From assembly GCA_963695155.1 (NCBI GenBank), contig CAVOGD010000007.1, forward strand, positions 372,001 through 436,000: 64,000 nucleotides of DNA. Direction: 5' to 3'. This document shows, piece after piece, positions 31,730 through 41,463 of this stretch. The notes beneath the pieces are model-generated. The model did no database searches and was not told the DNA's origin. It saw only the letters and a list, made by a program, of their open reading frames with translations. The DNA is from SG8-30 sp963695155 (lineage in GTDB: Bacteria; Pseudomonadota; Gammaproteobacteria; Steroidobacterales; Steroidobacteraceae). The translations under genes and the position numbers were made by a program. Position 1 is the first letter of the stretch, and the number at the start of each line of letters is the position of its first letter.

Positions 31730-34126
31730 TCACTCCGGGGTCAGCGTCAGGACGTGCCGCGGTGCACCGGGCAGAAACGGCGTGGGTTCGCCCTGCACCC
31801 ACGCGTCGTGACCCGCGCGGTAGAACGGCGACAGCGGGTGGCCGCTCTGCCCGCCCGGCATGTGGAAGTAGCCGTGCTGCTCGCGGCCCGGCTCGACCGC
31901 GAACCGCTCGGACGCGCCGAAGGTCGGCGAATGCACGCGCGGCGTGGACCAGTCGCCGGGCATCGGCGTGGCCGGCATGTCCAGCCACCTCGCCAGCGCG
32001 GGCAGCGCCGGGCTCAAGGCGTGGCGGATGCGGGTGCGGTTGACCTGCCCCCACGGGCAGAGCGCCGGCGTGCCGCAATCCTCACGGGCCGACTCCAGCG
32101 CCGCGCCGGCCGCCGCGGCCAGCCACGCGTCCCAGTCGGGATGGCGCGGATCGAGCAAGTGCACGGGACGCTCCGTGGCCAGGCGCCAGGCCACGTCGGT
32201 GAAGCGCGACGGCGCGCGCCAGCGAAACGCGGGCCAGCGCGCCCGCGCTTCCACCGTCAGCATGTCGAAGGCACGCTCGGTCACCGTCCGCTCGAACTCC
32301 CGCACCAGCAGGTAACCGGCGTCGTGCGGCGCCGCGCGGCCAGACCAGCCGCGCACCGCGGCCAGCGCTGCATCGGCGTCGCCCGTCCCGCGCTCCAGCA
32401 CCGCCACCAGCAGCCGTTGCCACTGCTCCAGGTAACGGGCCCGGTCGTCCAGCTGGATCGCGAGGAAATCGGCGGGCGTCGCCTCGTCGAGGCCGGCGAG
32501 CGCGGCGTGGATCTGGTGAGCGCGCGCACCGTGCGCGTAGCCGCCGTCGCCGATCACGCGCAACATCTCCCCGCCCACCACGCGCGCGTTGGCGCTCCAG
32601 GCGGCGCCCAGCGGCGGGTCGATGAGTCGCGGCTGGTCCTCTGGCCCGAGCCAGCCCTGCCAGCCGGTCCCGGCCTCCGTCCAGTGTGCGGGCAGCGACG
32701 CGTCGAAGCCGGCCCGGCGCGGGATGCGCCCGGCAATGACCCAGGCAATCCGGCCGCCGGCGTCGCCGAGCAGCGCGTTCTGCGCGGGCATACCCGCGGC
32801 GGACGCGGCAGCCACGGCCTCGTCCAGGTTGCGCGCACGTTCCAGGCTCGCCAGCTGGAAGTTCATCGCACCCGGCCGGTGCGCGGTCCACGCCAGCACC
32901 AGCGGCCGGCCCTGCGCATCCTCGCCGATGACCGGCCCCCAGATCGTCTCGCTGACGACCAGCATCTCGGGCTCCGCACCGGCCACCTGCAGTGTTTCCT
33001 CGTGGCGCTCGAACGGGAGCGGCCCGTCCGCCGTCAGGTAATGTCCCGGCCGACCCTCTACGGGCTCGACGATCACCAGGTCCTGGTAGTCGCCATAGCT
33101 GTTGGTGAATCCCCAGGCCACGTGGCCATTGCTGCCGGCCACGATCGCGGGCGCCCCGGGCAGGGTCGCGCCGCTGGCGTCGAGACCCTCTGCCGCGGCG
33201 ACCAACCGGGCGCGGTACCACACGTTCGGGACCCGCAACGTGAGGTGCATGTCGTTGGCGACCAGCGCGTGGCCGCTGGCCGTGCGGTGCCCGGCCAGCG
33301 CCCAGTTGTTGCTGCCGACGAACGCGCCGGGGCCGTCCTCGACGGCGGTCAGCCGCAGCGGGTTCTGCGCGGCGGCGCCCGCCGCGTCGAACAGCGCCGG
33401 ATCCACCGTTCGCAGGTCGTATTGCTGCGGTGACGGCCACGGCTCGGCCTCGATCACGGAGCCGTCCAGCGCGGCGTCCCAGGGCGAACCGGCTCCCGTG
33501 ATCAGCCGGACCAGCGGCTGCGGCAGCGCCGCAGCCAGCCGGTCGCGCTGTTGCTCCTGCCGCGCCTCGGTCCCCTGCAGGTCGATCCACATGGCGAAGA
33601 CCGCCAGCAACGAATCCTCCGCCTGCCAGGGCGCCGGCTCGGCCCGCAGCACGAGGTATTCGAACGGCCGGGCGCGCAGGCGGGCCAGCCCGGCATTGAC
33701 GCCGTCGGCGTAGGCCTCCAGCAGCGCGCGGTCGGCCGGATCGACGTCGGCCAGCGCCGCCCGCGCGCGACTCCTGAAGCGGTGCACGCGAATCCTGCGG
33801 TCGGTGGCCAGCAGCGCCTGGCCCAGCAGGCCGGCCAGCTCCCCCGCCGCGCTGCGCCGCGTGAGGTCCATCTGGAAGAAACGCTCCTGGGCGTGCACGA
33901 AGCCCGTCGCCCGCGCGACATCGAGGCGGTTCGCACCGCGGATCACCGGGACGCCCGCCGGGTCGCGCTCGACGGCGACGGCCGCGCTGAGTCCGGCGAG
34001 CGGCGCAGTGCCGTCGAGCTCCGGCAGGCTGGCACGCAGCACCAGCCAGGCCGCCAGCGCCAGCACCGCCAGCAGCGCCAGCAGGGTCGCGAGCAGCCAC
34101 AGCAGGAATCGCGCGGAGCGGCGCAT
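31730..34126 (-). CDS. Penicillin acylase family protein (Ntn hydrolase)
   Basis: The 798-residue product is a penicillin amidase-type N-terminal-nucleophile hydrolase. These are made as precursors, exported and cut into alpha and beta chains. It has an N-terminal membrane or signal segment (about 7-30), ERDPAGVPVIRG (53-64), AQERFFQMDLTRR (79-91) and the self-cleavage site before Ser272 in FVGSNNWALAGH; Ser272 becomes the nucleophile. HVAWGFTNSYGDYQD and QNALLGDAGGRIAW follow. Relatives cleave beta-lactam side chains, acyl-homoserine lactones or other amides; the substrate cannot be told. Its start is 3 bases after the pyk stop. Confidence 0.92.
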   Translation of the reverse strand: MRRSARFLLWLLATLLALLAVLALAAWLVLRASLPELDGTAPLAGLSAAVAVERDPAGVPVIRGANRLDVARATGFVHAQERFFQMDLTRRSAAGELAGLLGQALLATDRRIRVHRFRSRARAALADVDPADRALLEAYADGVNAGLARLRARPFEYLVLRAEPAPWQAEDSLLAVFAMWIDLQGTEARQEQQRDRLAAALPQPLVRLITGAGSPWDAALDGSVIEAEPWPSPQQYDLRTVDPALFDAAGAAAQNPLRLTAVEDGPGAFVGSNNWALAGHRTASGHALVANDMHLTLRVPNVWYRARLVAAAEGLDASGATLPGAPAIVAGSNGHVAWGFTNSYGDYQDLVIVEPVEGRPGHYLTADGPLPFERHEETLQVAGAEPEMLVVSETIWGPVIGEDAQGRPLVLAWTAHRPGAMNFQLASLERARNLDEAVAAASAAGMPAQNALLGDAGGRIAWVIAGRIPRRAGFDASLPAHWTEAGTGWQGWLGPEDQPRLIDPPLGAAWSANARVVGGEMLRVIGDGGYAHGARAHQIHAALAGLDEATPADFLAIQLDDRARYLEQWQRLLVAVLERGTGDADAALAAVRGWSGRAAPHDAGYLLVREFERTVTERAFDMLTVEARARWPAFRWRAPSRFTDVAWRLATERPVHLLDPRHPDWDAWLAAAAGAALESAREDCGTPALCPWGQVNRTRIRHALSPALPALARWLDMPATPMPGDWSTPRVHSPTFGASERFAVEPGREQHGYFHMPGGQSGHPLSPFYRAGHDAWVQGEPTPFLPGAPRHVLTLTPE

Positions 34127-34129
34127 GGG

Positions 34130-35566
34130 TCAGCTCCCGGGCCGTACCTCGAGGATCTTCATGGTGTTCGTGCCGCCGGTCACGCCCGAGAAGTCGCCCT
34201 TGGTGACGATCACGAGGTCGCCGTGCGCGGCCAGCCCCTGCTGCACCAGCAGGCCGAATATGCTGGGAAACAGCACCTCCGGCTGTCCGTCGGTCACGTC
34301 GAAGGCGATCGGGTACACGCCGCGGTACAGCGTCACGCGGCGCCGGGTCGCCTCGTTGCGCGTGAAGGCATAGATCGGGATGTCGGAGCGGATGCGCGAC
34401 ATCCACAACGGCGTCGAGCCGGTCTCCGTCAGGGCGACGATCGCCTGCACCTCGAGGTGGCTGGCCGTGTACATGACGGCCATGGCGATCGCCTCGTCCA
34501 TCTTGGTGAACTGGCCGTCCATCCGGTGGCGTTCGCGCCCGCGGCCCTGCTGCCACTTCTCGGCGCCCACGATCACCTGCGCCATGGCCGTGACCGCCTT
34601 GACCGGATGCCTGCCGACCGCGGTCTCGGCCGACAGCATCACCGCATCGGTGTCGTCGATGACGGCATTCGCCACGTCCGTCACCTCGGCCCGCGTCGGC
34701 ACGGGGTTGTGCGTCATCGACTCCATCATCTGGGTCGCCGTGATCACGGGCCGGTTGTGCAGACGGGCCGTGCCGATGATCCGCTTCTGCAGGCCGGTCA
34801 GTTCCGCATAGCCGACTTCCACGCCGAGGTCGCCGCGCGCGACCATGACCGCGTCGCTCGCCTTGACGACCTCGTCGAGTTCCGCCAGCGCCTCGCTGCG
34901 CTCGATCTTCGCGACGATGCGGCCCTCGCCGCCGGCCTGCTCCAGCAGCCGCCGCGCCTCGCGCACGTCGTCCGCGCTGCGCACGAACGACACGGCCAGG
35001 TAATCCACGCCGAGCCGTGCGGCGGTGAGGATGTCGTCGCGGTCCTTGGCCGTCAGCGCGCCGGCGGACAGGCCGCCGCCCTGCTTGTTGAGGCCCTTGT
35101 TGTTGCCGAGCTCGCCGCCCAGCACGACCCGGGTCAGCACGCGCGGGCCGTCCACGCCCGTCACCTCGAGCGCGATCAGCCCGTCGTCCAGCAGCAGCGT
35201 GTCGCCCGCCTGCACGTCGCGCGCCAGGTCCTTGTACGCCACGCCGACCGCCGCCTGCGTACCCGCCTCCGGCGCCAGCGCGGCATCCAGCGTGAAGGAG
35301 TCGCCGTCGCGCAGCGTCACCGGCCCCTGCGCAAAGCGCTCGATCCGGATCTTCGGCCCGCCGAGATCGCCCAGGATGCCCACGTACTTGCCGGCGGCCT
35401 CGGCGGCTCGCCGCGCCAGCGTGACGCGGCGCTCGTGGTCCGCGGCCTGGCCGTGCGAAAAGTTGACGCGCAGCAGATCGGCGCCGGCGCTGATCAGCGT
35501 CTGCAGGACGTTCAGGTCGTCGGTGGCGGGACCCAGGGTCGCGACGATCTTGGTTCGGCGGCGCAT
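34130..35566 (-). CDS. pyk: Pyruvate kinase
   Basis: Pyruvate kinase converts PEP and ADP to pyruvate and ATP. The 478-residue product starts MRRRTKIVATLGPA and has LLRVNFSHG, GDLGGPKIRIE, the active-site segment GRIVAKIERSEALAELDEV with MVARGDLGVEV, and ITATQMMESM. The allosteric C-terminal domain is complete. ATG at 35566 is chosen because family members begin directly with RRTKI; an ATG eight codons upstream (35590) is possible. It is the downstream end of the tkt-gap-pgk-pyk series. Confidence 0.96.
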   Translation of the reverse strand: MRRRTKIVATLGPATDDLNVLQTLISAGADLLRVNFSHGQAADHERRVTLARRAAEAAGKYVGILGDLGGPKIRIERFAQGPVTLRDGDSFTLDAALAPEAGTQAAVGVAYKDLARDVQAGDTLLLDDGLIALEVTGVDGPRVLTRVVLGGELGNNKGLNKQGGGLSAGALTAKDRDDILTAARLGVDYLAVSFVRSADDVREARRLLEQAGGEGRIVAKIERSEALAELDEVVKASDAVMVARGDLGVEVGYAELTGLQKRIIGTARLHNRPVITATQMMESMTHNPVPTRAEVTDVANAVIDDTDAVMLSAETAVGRHPVKAVTAMAQVIVGAEKWQQGRGRERHRMDGQFTKMDEAIAMAVMYTASHLEVQAIVALTETGSTPLWMSRIRSDIPIYAFTRNEATRRRVTLYRGVYPIAFDVTDGQPEVLFPSIFGLLVQQGLAAHGDLVIVTKGDFSGVTGGTNTMKILEVRPGS

Positions 35567-35643
35567 GCAGTACTCGCTGGCGGCGGACATCGGTCGTGCC
35601 GCGCGCATGATAGACGATGCGCGGCCGGGACGGCCCGGCCGCG

Positions 35644-36828
35644 TCAGCCGGGCCTGGCCCGCGCCTCGAGCGCTGCCACGGCCGGCAGCGTCTTGCCTTC
35701 CACGAATTCGAGGAAGGCGCCGCCGCCGGTCGAGATGTAGGAGATGCCCTCGGCCACGCCGTACTTCTCGATGGCCGCCAGCGTGTCGCCGCCGCCGGCC
35801 AGCGAGAACGCCGCGGACCGGGCGATCGCCTCGGCCAGGACCTTGGTGCCCTCGCCGAACTGGTCGAACTCGAAGACCCCGACCGGGCCGTTCCAGATCA
35901 CGGTGCCGGCGCGCTCGACGATCTGCGCGATGCGCTCGGCGCTGTCCGGGCCGATGTCCAGGATCATGTCGTCGGCGGCGACCGCCTCGACGTCCTTGAT
36001 GTCCGCTTCCGCGCTCACCGACAGGCTCTTGCCGACGACGACGTCGGTGGGCACCGGGATCGACACGCCGCGCGCTTCCGACTGCTGCAGCAGGCGGCGG
36101 GCGATGTCCAGCATGTCCGGTTCATGCAGCGACTTGCCGACCGGCAGCCCCATCGCGGCGATGAACGTGTTGGCGATGCCACCGCCGACGACCAGCTGGT
36201 CCACCTTGCCGAGCAGCGCTTCGAGCACGGTCAGCTTGGTGGACACCTTCGCCCCGGCGACGATCGCCACCAGCGGCCGGGCCGGATCCTCCAGCACCTT
36301 CTTCAACGCGGTCAGCTCGCCGACCAGCAGCGGGCCGGCGCAGGCCACCGGCGCGTGGCGGGCGACGCCGTGGGTACTGGCCTCGGCGCGATGGGCCGTG
36401 CCGAACGCGTCCATGACGTACACGTCGCAGAGCGCCGCCAGGCGGCGCGCCAGCGACTCATCGTCCTTCTTCTCGCCCTTGTTGAAGCGCACGTTCTCCA
36501 GCAGCACCGCCTCGCCGGGCTCGACGTGCACGCCCTCCAGCCAGTCGCGCACCAGCGGCACGCGGCGCCCCAGCAGTTCCGACAGTCGCAGCGACACCGG
36601 TTCCAGCGACAGCGCCGCATCGAACTCGCCCTCCTTCGGGCGCCCCAGGTGCGACATGATCATGACCCGGGCGTTCTGCGCGAGCGCCAGCTGCAGGGTC
36701 GGCAGCGCGGCCCGGATCCGCGCGTCGCTGGTCACCGCGCCGTCACGCACGGGCACGTTGAGGTCCTCGCGGATCAGCACGCGCTTGCCGGCCAGCTCGA
36801 GGTCGGCCATGCGGAGAATGTCAGCCAT
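35644..36828 (-). CDS. pgk: Phosphoglycerate kinase
   Basis: Pgk transfers phosphate from 1,3-bisphosphoglycerate to ADP. The 394-residue product has VLIREDLNVPVRDG (17-30), MIMSHLGRPKEG, LLENVRFNKGEKKDD, AGAKVSTKLTVLEAL and the C-terminal GGGDTLAAIEKYG nucleotide-binding turn, all as expected. An AAGGAG ribosome binding site lies 7 bases before the ATG. It follows gap by about 50 bases on the same strand. Confidence 0.97.
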   Translation of the reverse strand: MADILRMADLELAGKRVLIREDLNVPVRDGAVTSDARIRAALPTLQLALAQNARVMIMSHLGRPKEGEFDAALSLEPVSLRLSELLGRRVPLVRDWLEGVHVEPGEAVLLENVRFNKGEKKDDESLARRLAALCDVYVMDAFGTAHRAEASTHGVARHAPVACAGPLLVGELTALKKVLEDPARPLVAIVAGAKVSTKLTVLEALLGKVDQLVVGGGIANTFIAAMGLPVGKSLHEPDMLDIARRLLQQSEARGVSIPVPTDVVVGKSLSVSAEADIKDVEAVAADDMILDIGPDSAERIAQIVERAGTVIWNGPVGVFEFDQFGEGTKVLAEAIARSAAFSLAGGGDTLAAIEKYGVAEGISYISTGGGAFLEFVEGKTLPAVAALEARARPG

Positions 36829-36879
36829 GCAACGCTCCTTGTTCGGGTCCCGGACGGCCGGCGCCGGCCGCAGCGAGCG

Positions 36880-37878
<999 letters not shown>

Positions 37879-37920
37879 TGCTGGTCCTCTTGGTTCGTCG
37901 TTCGTGAATCCATCTGGTCA

Positions 37921-37926
37921 ATTATA
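37921..37926 (-). promoter_or_regulatory. Possible -10 box for gap-pgk-pyk
   Basis: The minus strand shows a perfect TATAAT in the 71-base gap between the tkt stop and the gap start. The -35 region would fall within the tkt stop and lacks a good hexamer. If real, the lower glycolytic genes can be transcribed apart from tkt. Confidence 0.5.
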
Positions 37927-37949
37927 GACGCTCGACAGCGCGCCGGCCG

Positions 37950-39950
37950 TCACCCGGCGCACAGCGCCCTGGTCGCCTCGGCGACGGCCGTGGCGGTCAG
38001 GCCGAAATGCGGAAACAGGTCCCGGGCGGGCGCCGAGGCGCCGAAACGGTCGAGTCCCACGACGCGGCCCTGCGCACCGACCCAGCGCCACCAGCCGTCG
38101 GTCGCGCCCGCCTCGACGGCGATGCGCCGCGTGACCGCGGGCGGCAGCACGCTGTCGCGCCAGGCGCGGTCCTGGGCGGCGAAGACGGAGACGCAGGGCA
38201 TGGACACCACCCGCAGCTGCCGGCCCTCCGCGGCCAGTACGCGTGCCGCCTCGACGGCCACGGCGACTTCCGAGCCGGTCGCGATGAGGATGCACTGCGG
38301 CTCGCCCTCGCAGTCCGCGAGCACGTAGCCGCCGCGCCGGATCGCGGCGACCTGGCCGGCATCACGGGCCTGGTGCGGCACCGACTGGCGCGTGAGCACC
38401 AGGCAGGTCGGGCCGTCGCGGCGCTCGACCGCGGCGGTCCAGGCCGCCATCGTCTCGACGCCGTCACAGGGCCGCCACACCTCCATGCGCGGGATCAGGC
38501 GCAGCGACGCCACCTGCTCGACGGGCTGGTGGGTCGGGCCGTCCTCGCCCAGGCCGATCGAGTCGTGGGTCAGCACGAAGATACTCGGCAGTTCCATCAG
38601 CGCCGCCATGCGCAGGGCGTTGCGCGCATAGTCCGAGAACACCAGGAAGGTGCCGCCGTACGGAATGAACCCGCCGTGCAGGCGGATGCCGTTGATGATG
38701 GCGGCCATGCCGAACTCGCGCACGCCGTAGTGCAGGTAACGCCCCGCGGGCTGGCTGGCGGAGAACACCGCCGTGCCCTTGATGCGCGTGTTGTTGGAGC
38801 CGGTCAGGTCGGCGGACCCGCCCAGCAGCTCCGGCAGCAGCGGGCCCAGCGCGTCGAGTGCGGCCTGCGAACTCTGGCGCGTCGCCGCGGCGCCGCCGGC
38901 AGCCTGCGCCGCCTGCACGAGTGCCGCCGCACGCTCGGCAAAGCCCTGCGGCAGCGTACCCGCCATGCGGCGTTCATACTCCGCGGCCAGTTCCGGGTGG
39001 GCGGCCCGGTAGGCCTTGAAGGCGCGCCGCCAGCGGTTCTCCGCGCGCTGGCCGCGGCGCCGGCCGTCCCACGCCGCCCGCACGTCCTCGGGAATCACGA
39101 ACGGTTCATGGCGCCAGCCCAGGGCCTCGCGCGCCCGCTGCACTTCCTGCGCGCCCAGCGGCGCGCCGTGGCAGTCCGCCGTGCCCTGCTTGTCCGGCGA
39201 CCCGTAGCCGATGATGGTCTTGCAGCAGATCAGGGTCGGGCGGGACTTCTCGCGGCGCGCCTTGCGGATCGCGCGGATGATCGCCTCGGGATCGTGGCCG
39301 TTCACGTCGCGCACGACCTGCCAGCCATAGGCCTGGAAGCGGCGCGGCGTGTCGTCCGTGAACCAGCCCGGCACCTCGCCGTCGATGGAGATGCCGTTGT
39401 CGTCGTAGAAACAGATGAGCTTGCCGAGCCCCCAGGTGCCGGCCAGCGAGCAGGCCTCGTGCGAGACGCCCTCCATCAGGCAGCCGTCGCCCAGGAACAC
39501 CCAGGTGTGGTGATCCACGACCGTGTGGCCCGGCCGGTTGAACTCCTCGGCCAGCAGGCGCTCGGCCAGCGCCATGCCCACCGCGTTGGCCAGGCCCTGC
39601 CCCAGCGGCCCGGTCGTGGTCTCGATGCCCAGCGCCGGCTCGCGTTCCGGGTGGCCGGCGGTGCGCGAGCCCAGCTGGCGGAAGTTGCGCAGTTCCTCCA
39701 GGCCGAGGTCGTAGCCGCTGAGGTGCAGGGCCGCGTACAGCAGCATCGAGCCGTGGCCGTTCGACAGCACGAAGCGGTCGCGGGCGGGCCAGGCCGGGTT
39801 GGCGGGGTTATGTCGCAGGAAGTCGCGCCACAGGACCTCGGCGATGTCCGCCATGCCCATCGGCATGCCCGGGTGCCCGGAATTGGCCCGCTGCACGGCG
39901 TCCATGCTGAGGGCCCGGATGGCGTTGGCGAGCTCTCGGCGTGCGGGCAT
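37950..39950 (-). CDS. tkt: Transketolase
   Basis: Transketolase moves two-carbon units between sugar phosphates with thiamine diphosphate. The 666-residue product has MDAVQRANSGHPGMPMGMAD (histidine of the active site), ETTTGPLGQGLANAVGMALAE, the ThDP motif GDGCLMEGVSHEACSLAG, GSADLTGSNNT and REFGMAAIINGI with the catalytic glutamate. ATG at 39950 follows AGGA 8 bases upstream; a longer frame at the 5' side is rejected. It is divergent from metK. Confidence 0.96.
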   Translation of the reverse strand: MPARRELANAIRALSMDAVQRANSGHPGMPMGMADIAEVLWRDFLRHNPANPAWPARDRFVLSNGHGSMLLYAALHLSGYDLGLEELRNFRQLGSRTAGHPEREPALGIETTTGPLGQGLANAVGMALAERLLAEEFNRPGHTVVDHHTWVFLGDGCLMEGVSHEACSLAGTWGLGKLICFYDDNGISIDGEVPGWFTDDTPRRFQAYGWQVVRDVNGHDPEAIIRAIRKARREKSRPTLICCKTIIGYGSPDKQGTADCHGAPLGAQEVQRAREALGWRHEPFVIPEDVRAAWDGRRRGQRAENRWRRAFKAYRAAHPELAAEYERRMAGTLPQGFAERAAALVQAAQAAGGAAATRQSSQAALDALGPLLPELLGGSADLTGSNNTRIKGTAVFSASQPAGRYLHYGVREFGMAAIINGIRLHGGFIPYGGTFLVFSDYARNALRMAALMELPSIFVLTHDSIGLGEDGPTHQPVEQVASLRLIPRMEVWRPCDGVETMAAWTAAVERRDGPTCLVLTRQSVPHQARDAGQVAAIRRGGYVLADCEGEPQCILIATGSEVAVAVEAARVLAAEGRQLRVVSMPCVSVFAAQDRAWRDSVLPPAVTRRIAVEAGATDGWWRWVGAQGRVVGLDRFGASAPARDLFPHFGLTATAVAEATRALCAG

Positions 39951-40051
39951 GGCGGATTCCTGCGGGCGGAGCCGCGCATTCTCCCCGATCGCGCGCCGCC
40001 GGGGCAATCCGCATAGCCCGCCGCGCGCGGGCTGCGGCGGCCGTAACCCGC

Positions 40052-40057
40052 TATACT
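40052..40057 (+). promoter_or_regulatory. Possible -10 box for metK
   Basis: TATACT lies 34 bases before the metK ATG in the 140-base divergent gap between tkt and metK. The -35 region is not consensus-like. The hexamer is one of the few AT-rich words in the gap. Confidence 0.45.
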
Positions 40058-40090
40058 TACCGGCTTTACAGCCAGCCCGAGCGCACTCCC

Positions 40091-41332
40091 ATGGCCTCGT
40101 CCTATCTCTTCACCTCGGAATCGGTGTCCGAGGGGCACCCCGACAAGGTCGCCGACCAGATCTCCGACGCGGTCCTCGACGCCATCATCGCGCAGGACAA
40201 GCGTGCCCGCGTGGCCTGCGAGACGATGGTCAAGACCGGCGTCGCCATCATCGCCGGCGAGGTGACCACCCGCGCCTGGGTGGACCTCGAGGAACTGGTG
40301 CGCGGCGTCATCAAGGACATCGGCTATACCTCGTCCGAGGTCGGCTTCGACGGCGCGACCTGCGGCGTGCTCAACCTCATCGGCAAGCAGTCCCCCGACA
40401 TCAACCAGGGCGTGGACCGGCGCCGTCCCGAGGACCAGGGCGCGGGCGACCAGGGACTGATGTTCGGCTACGCCTGCAACGAGGCGCCCGAGTTCATGCC
40501 GGCGCCGATCTACTACTCGCACCGGCTCGTCGAGCAGCAGGCGCGCGTGCGCAAGTCGAAGCGCTCGCCGCTGCCGTGGCTGCGGCCCGATGCGAAGTCC
40601 CAGGTGACGCTGCGCTACGAAGGGGGGCGCGTGGCGGGCCTCGACGCCGTGGTCCTGTCGACGCAGCACGACCCGGACGTGAGCCGCAAGGACCTGCGCG
40701 AGGGCGTCATCGAGCACATCCTCAAGCCGATCCTGCCCAGGAAGTGGCTGGACGCGATTCCCGCCAGCCGCGTGCACATCAACCCGACCGGCAGTTTCGT
40801 CATCGGCGGCCCGGTCGGCGACTGCGGGCTGACGGGCCGCAAGATCATCGTGGACAGCTACGGCGGCATGGCGCGCCACGGCGGCGGCGCGTTCTCGGGC
40901 AAGGACCCGTCCAAGGTGGACCGCTCGGCCACCTACGCCGCGCGCTACGTGGCCAAGAACATCGTCGCGGCCGGCCTCGCGGACCGCTGCGAGATCCAGC
41001 TGTCCTACGCCATCGGCGTGGCCAAACCCACGTCCATCACGGTGGACACCTTCGGCACCGGCAAGGTGCCGGACGAGCGCCTCGAGAAGCTGGTGCGCGG
41101 GCATTTCGACCTGCGCCCGTGGGGCATCATCCAGATGCTCGACCTGGTGCGGCCGATGTACCGCGTCACCGCGGCCTACGGGCATTTCGGGCGCCCGCCG
41201 CAGCGCGGGGAATACACCTGGGTGGAACGCAACGGCGAGACCGAGCAGCGCCGCTCCGAGGCGTACACGGCCTTCACCTGGGAACGCACCGACAAGGCCG
41301 AGGAACTGCGCAAGGCCGCCGGCCTGCGCTGA
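40091..41332 (+). CDS. metK: S-adenosylmethionine synthetase MetK
   Basis: MetK makes SAM from methionine and ATP. The 413-residue product has TSESVSEGHPDKVADQISDA (GHPDK at 15-19), EDQGAGDQGLMFGYAC with the GAGDQG motif, and GGGAFSGKDPSKVDRSATYAARYVA, a canonical ATP-binding loop. ATG at 40091 gives normal length; the longer frame upstream has no support. The SAH riboswitch and ahcY lie directly downstream, so synthesis and recycling of the methyl cycle are side by side. Confidence 0.97.
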   Translation: MASSYLFTSESVSEGHPDKVADQISDAVLDAIIAQDKRARVACETMVKTGVAIIAGEVTTRAWVDLEELVRGVIKDIGYTSSEVGFDGATCGVLNLIGKQSPDINQGVDRRRPEDQGAGDQGLMFGYACNEAPEFMPAPIYYSHRLVEQQARVRKSKRSPLPWLRPDAKSQVTLRYEGGRVAGLDAVVLSTQHDPDVSRKDLREGVIEHILKPILPRKWLDAIPASRVHINPTGSFVIGGPVGDCGLTGRKIIVDSYGGMARHGGGAFSGKDPSKVDRSATYAARYVAKNIVAAGLADRCEIQLSYAIGVAKPTSITVDTFGTGKVPDERLEKLVRGHFDLRPWGIIQMLDLVRPMYRVTAAYGHFGRPPQRGEYTWVERNGETEQRRSEAYTAFTWERTDKAEELRKAAGLR

Positions 41333-41361
41333 CGGACCAGGCCCGGATTCGCCGGGCCGTC

Positions 41362-41442
41362 CCGCCGACCTGAGGAGCGCTGCGACGGGGAAGGCCCCTG
41401 CCAGGCTCAGGTCCGCGGGTGACTCACACTGCAACGGCGCTC
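41362..41442 (+). promoter_or_regulatory. SAH riboswitch upstream of ahcY
   Basis: This leader matches the SAH riboswitch class that senses S-adenosylhomocysteine and raises ahcY expression. Conserved words are present in order: GAGGAGCGCTGCGACGG, then CCAGGCTC and AACGGCGCTC. Helix P1 pairs GACCTGAG (41367-41374) with CTCAGGTC (41406-41413). A pseudoknot pairs GAGCGC (41375-41380) with GCGCTC (41437-41442). The GGGGG-type ribosome binding site of ahcY follows 10 or so bases later, so control of translation is possible. A separate 7-base-pair hairpin at 41340-41358, with no T tract, lies between metK and the aptamer. Confidence 0.93.
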
Positions 41443-41463
41443 TTCGTGATCAGGGGGCTGAAC

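Noticed and set aside
41419..41463. GTG start for ahcY at 41419
   Set aside because: It lies inside the SAH riboswitch pseudoknot region; ATG at 41464 has a proper ribosome binding site.
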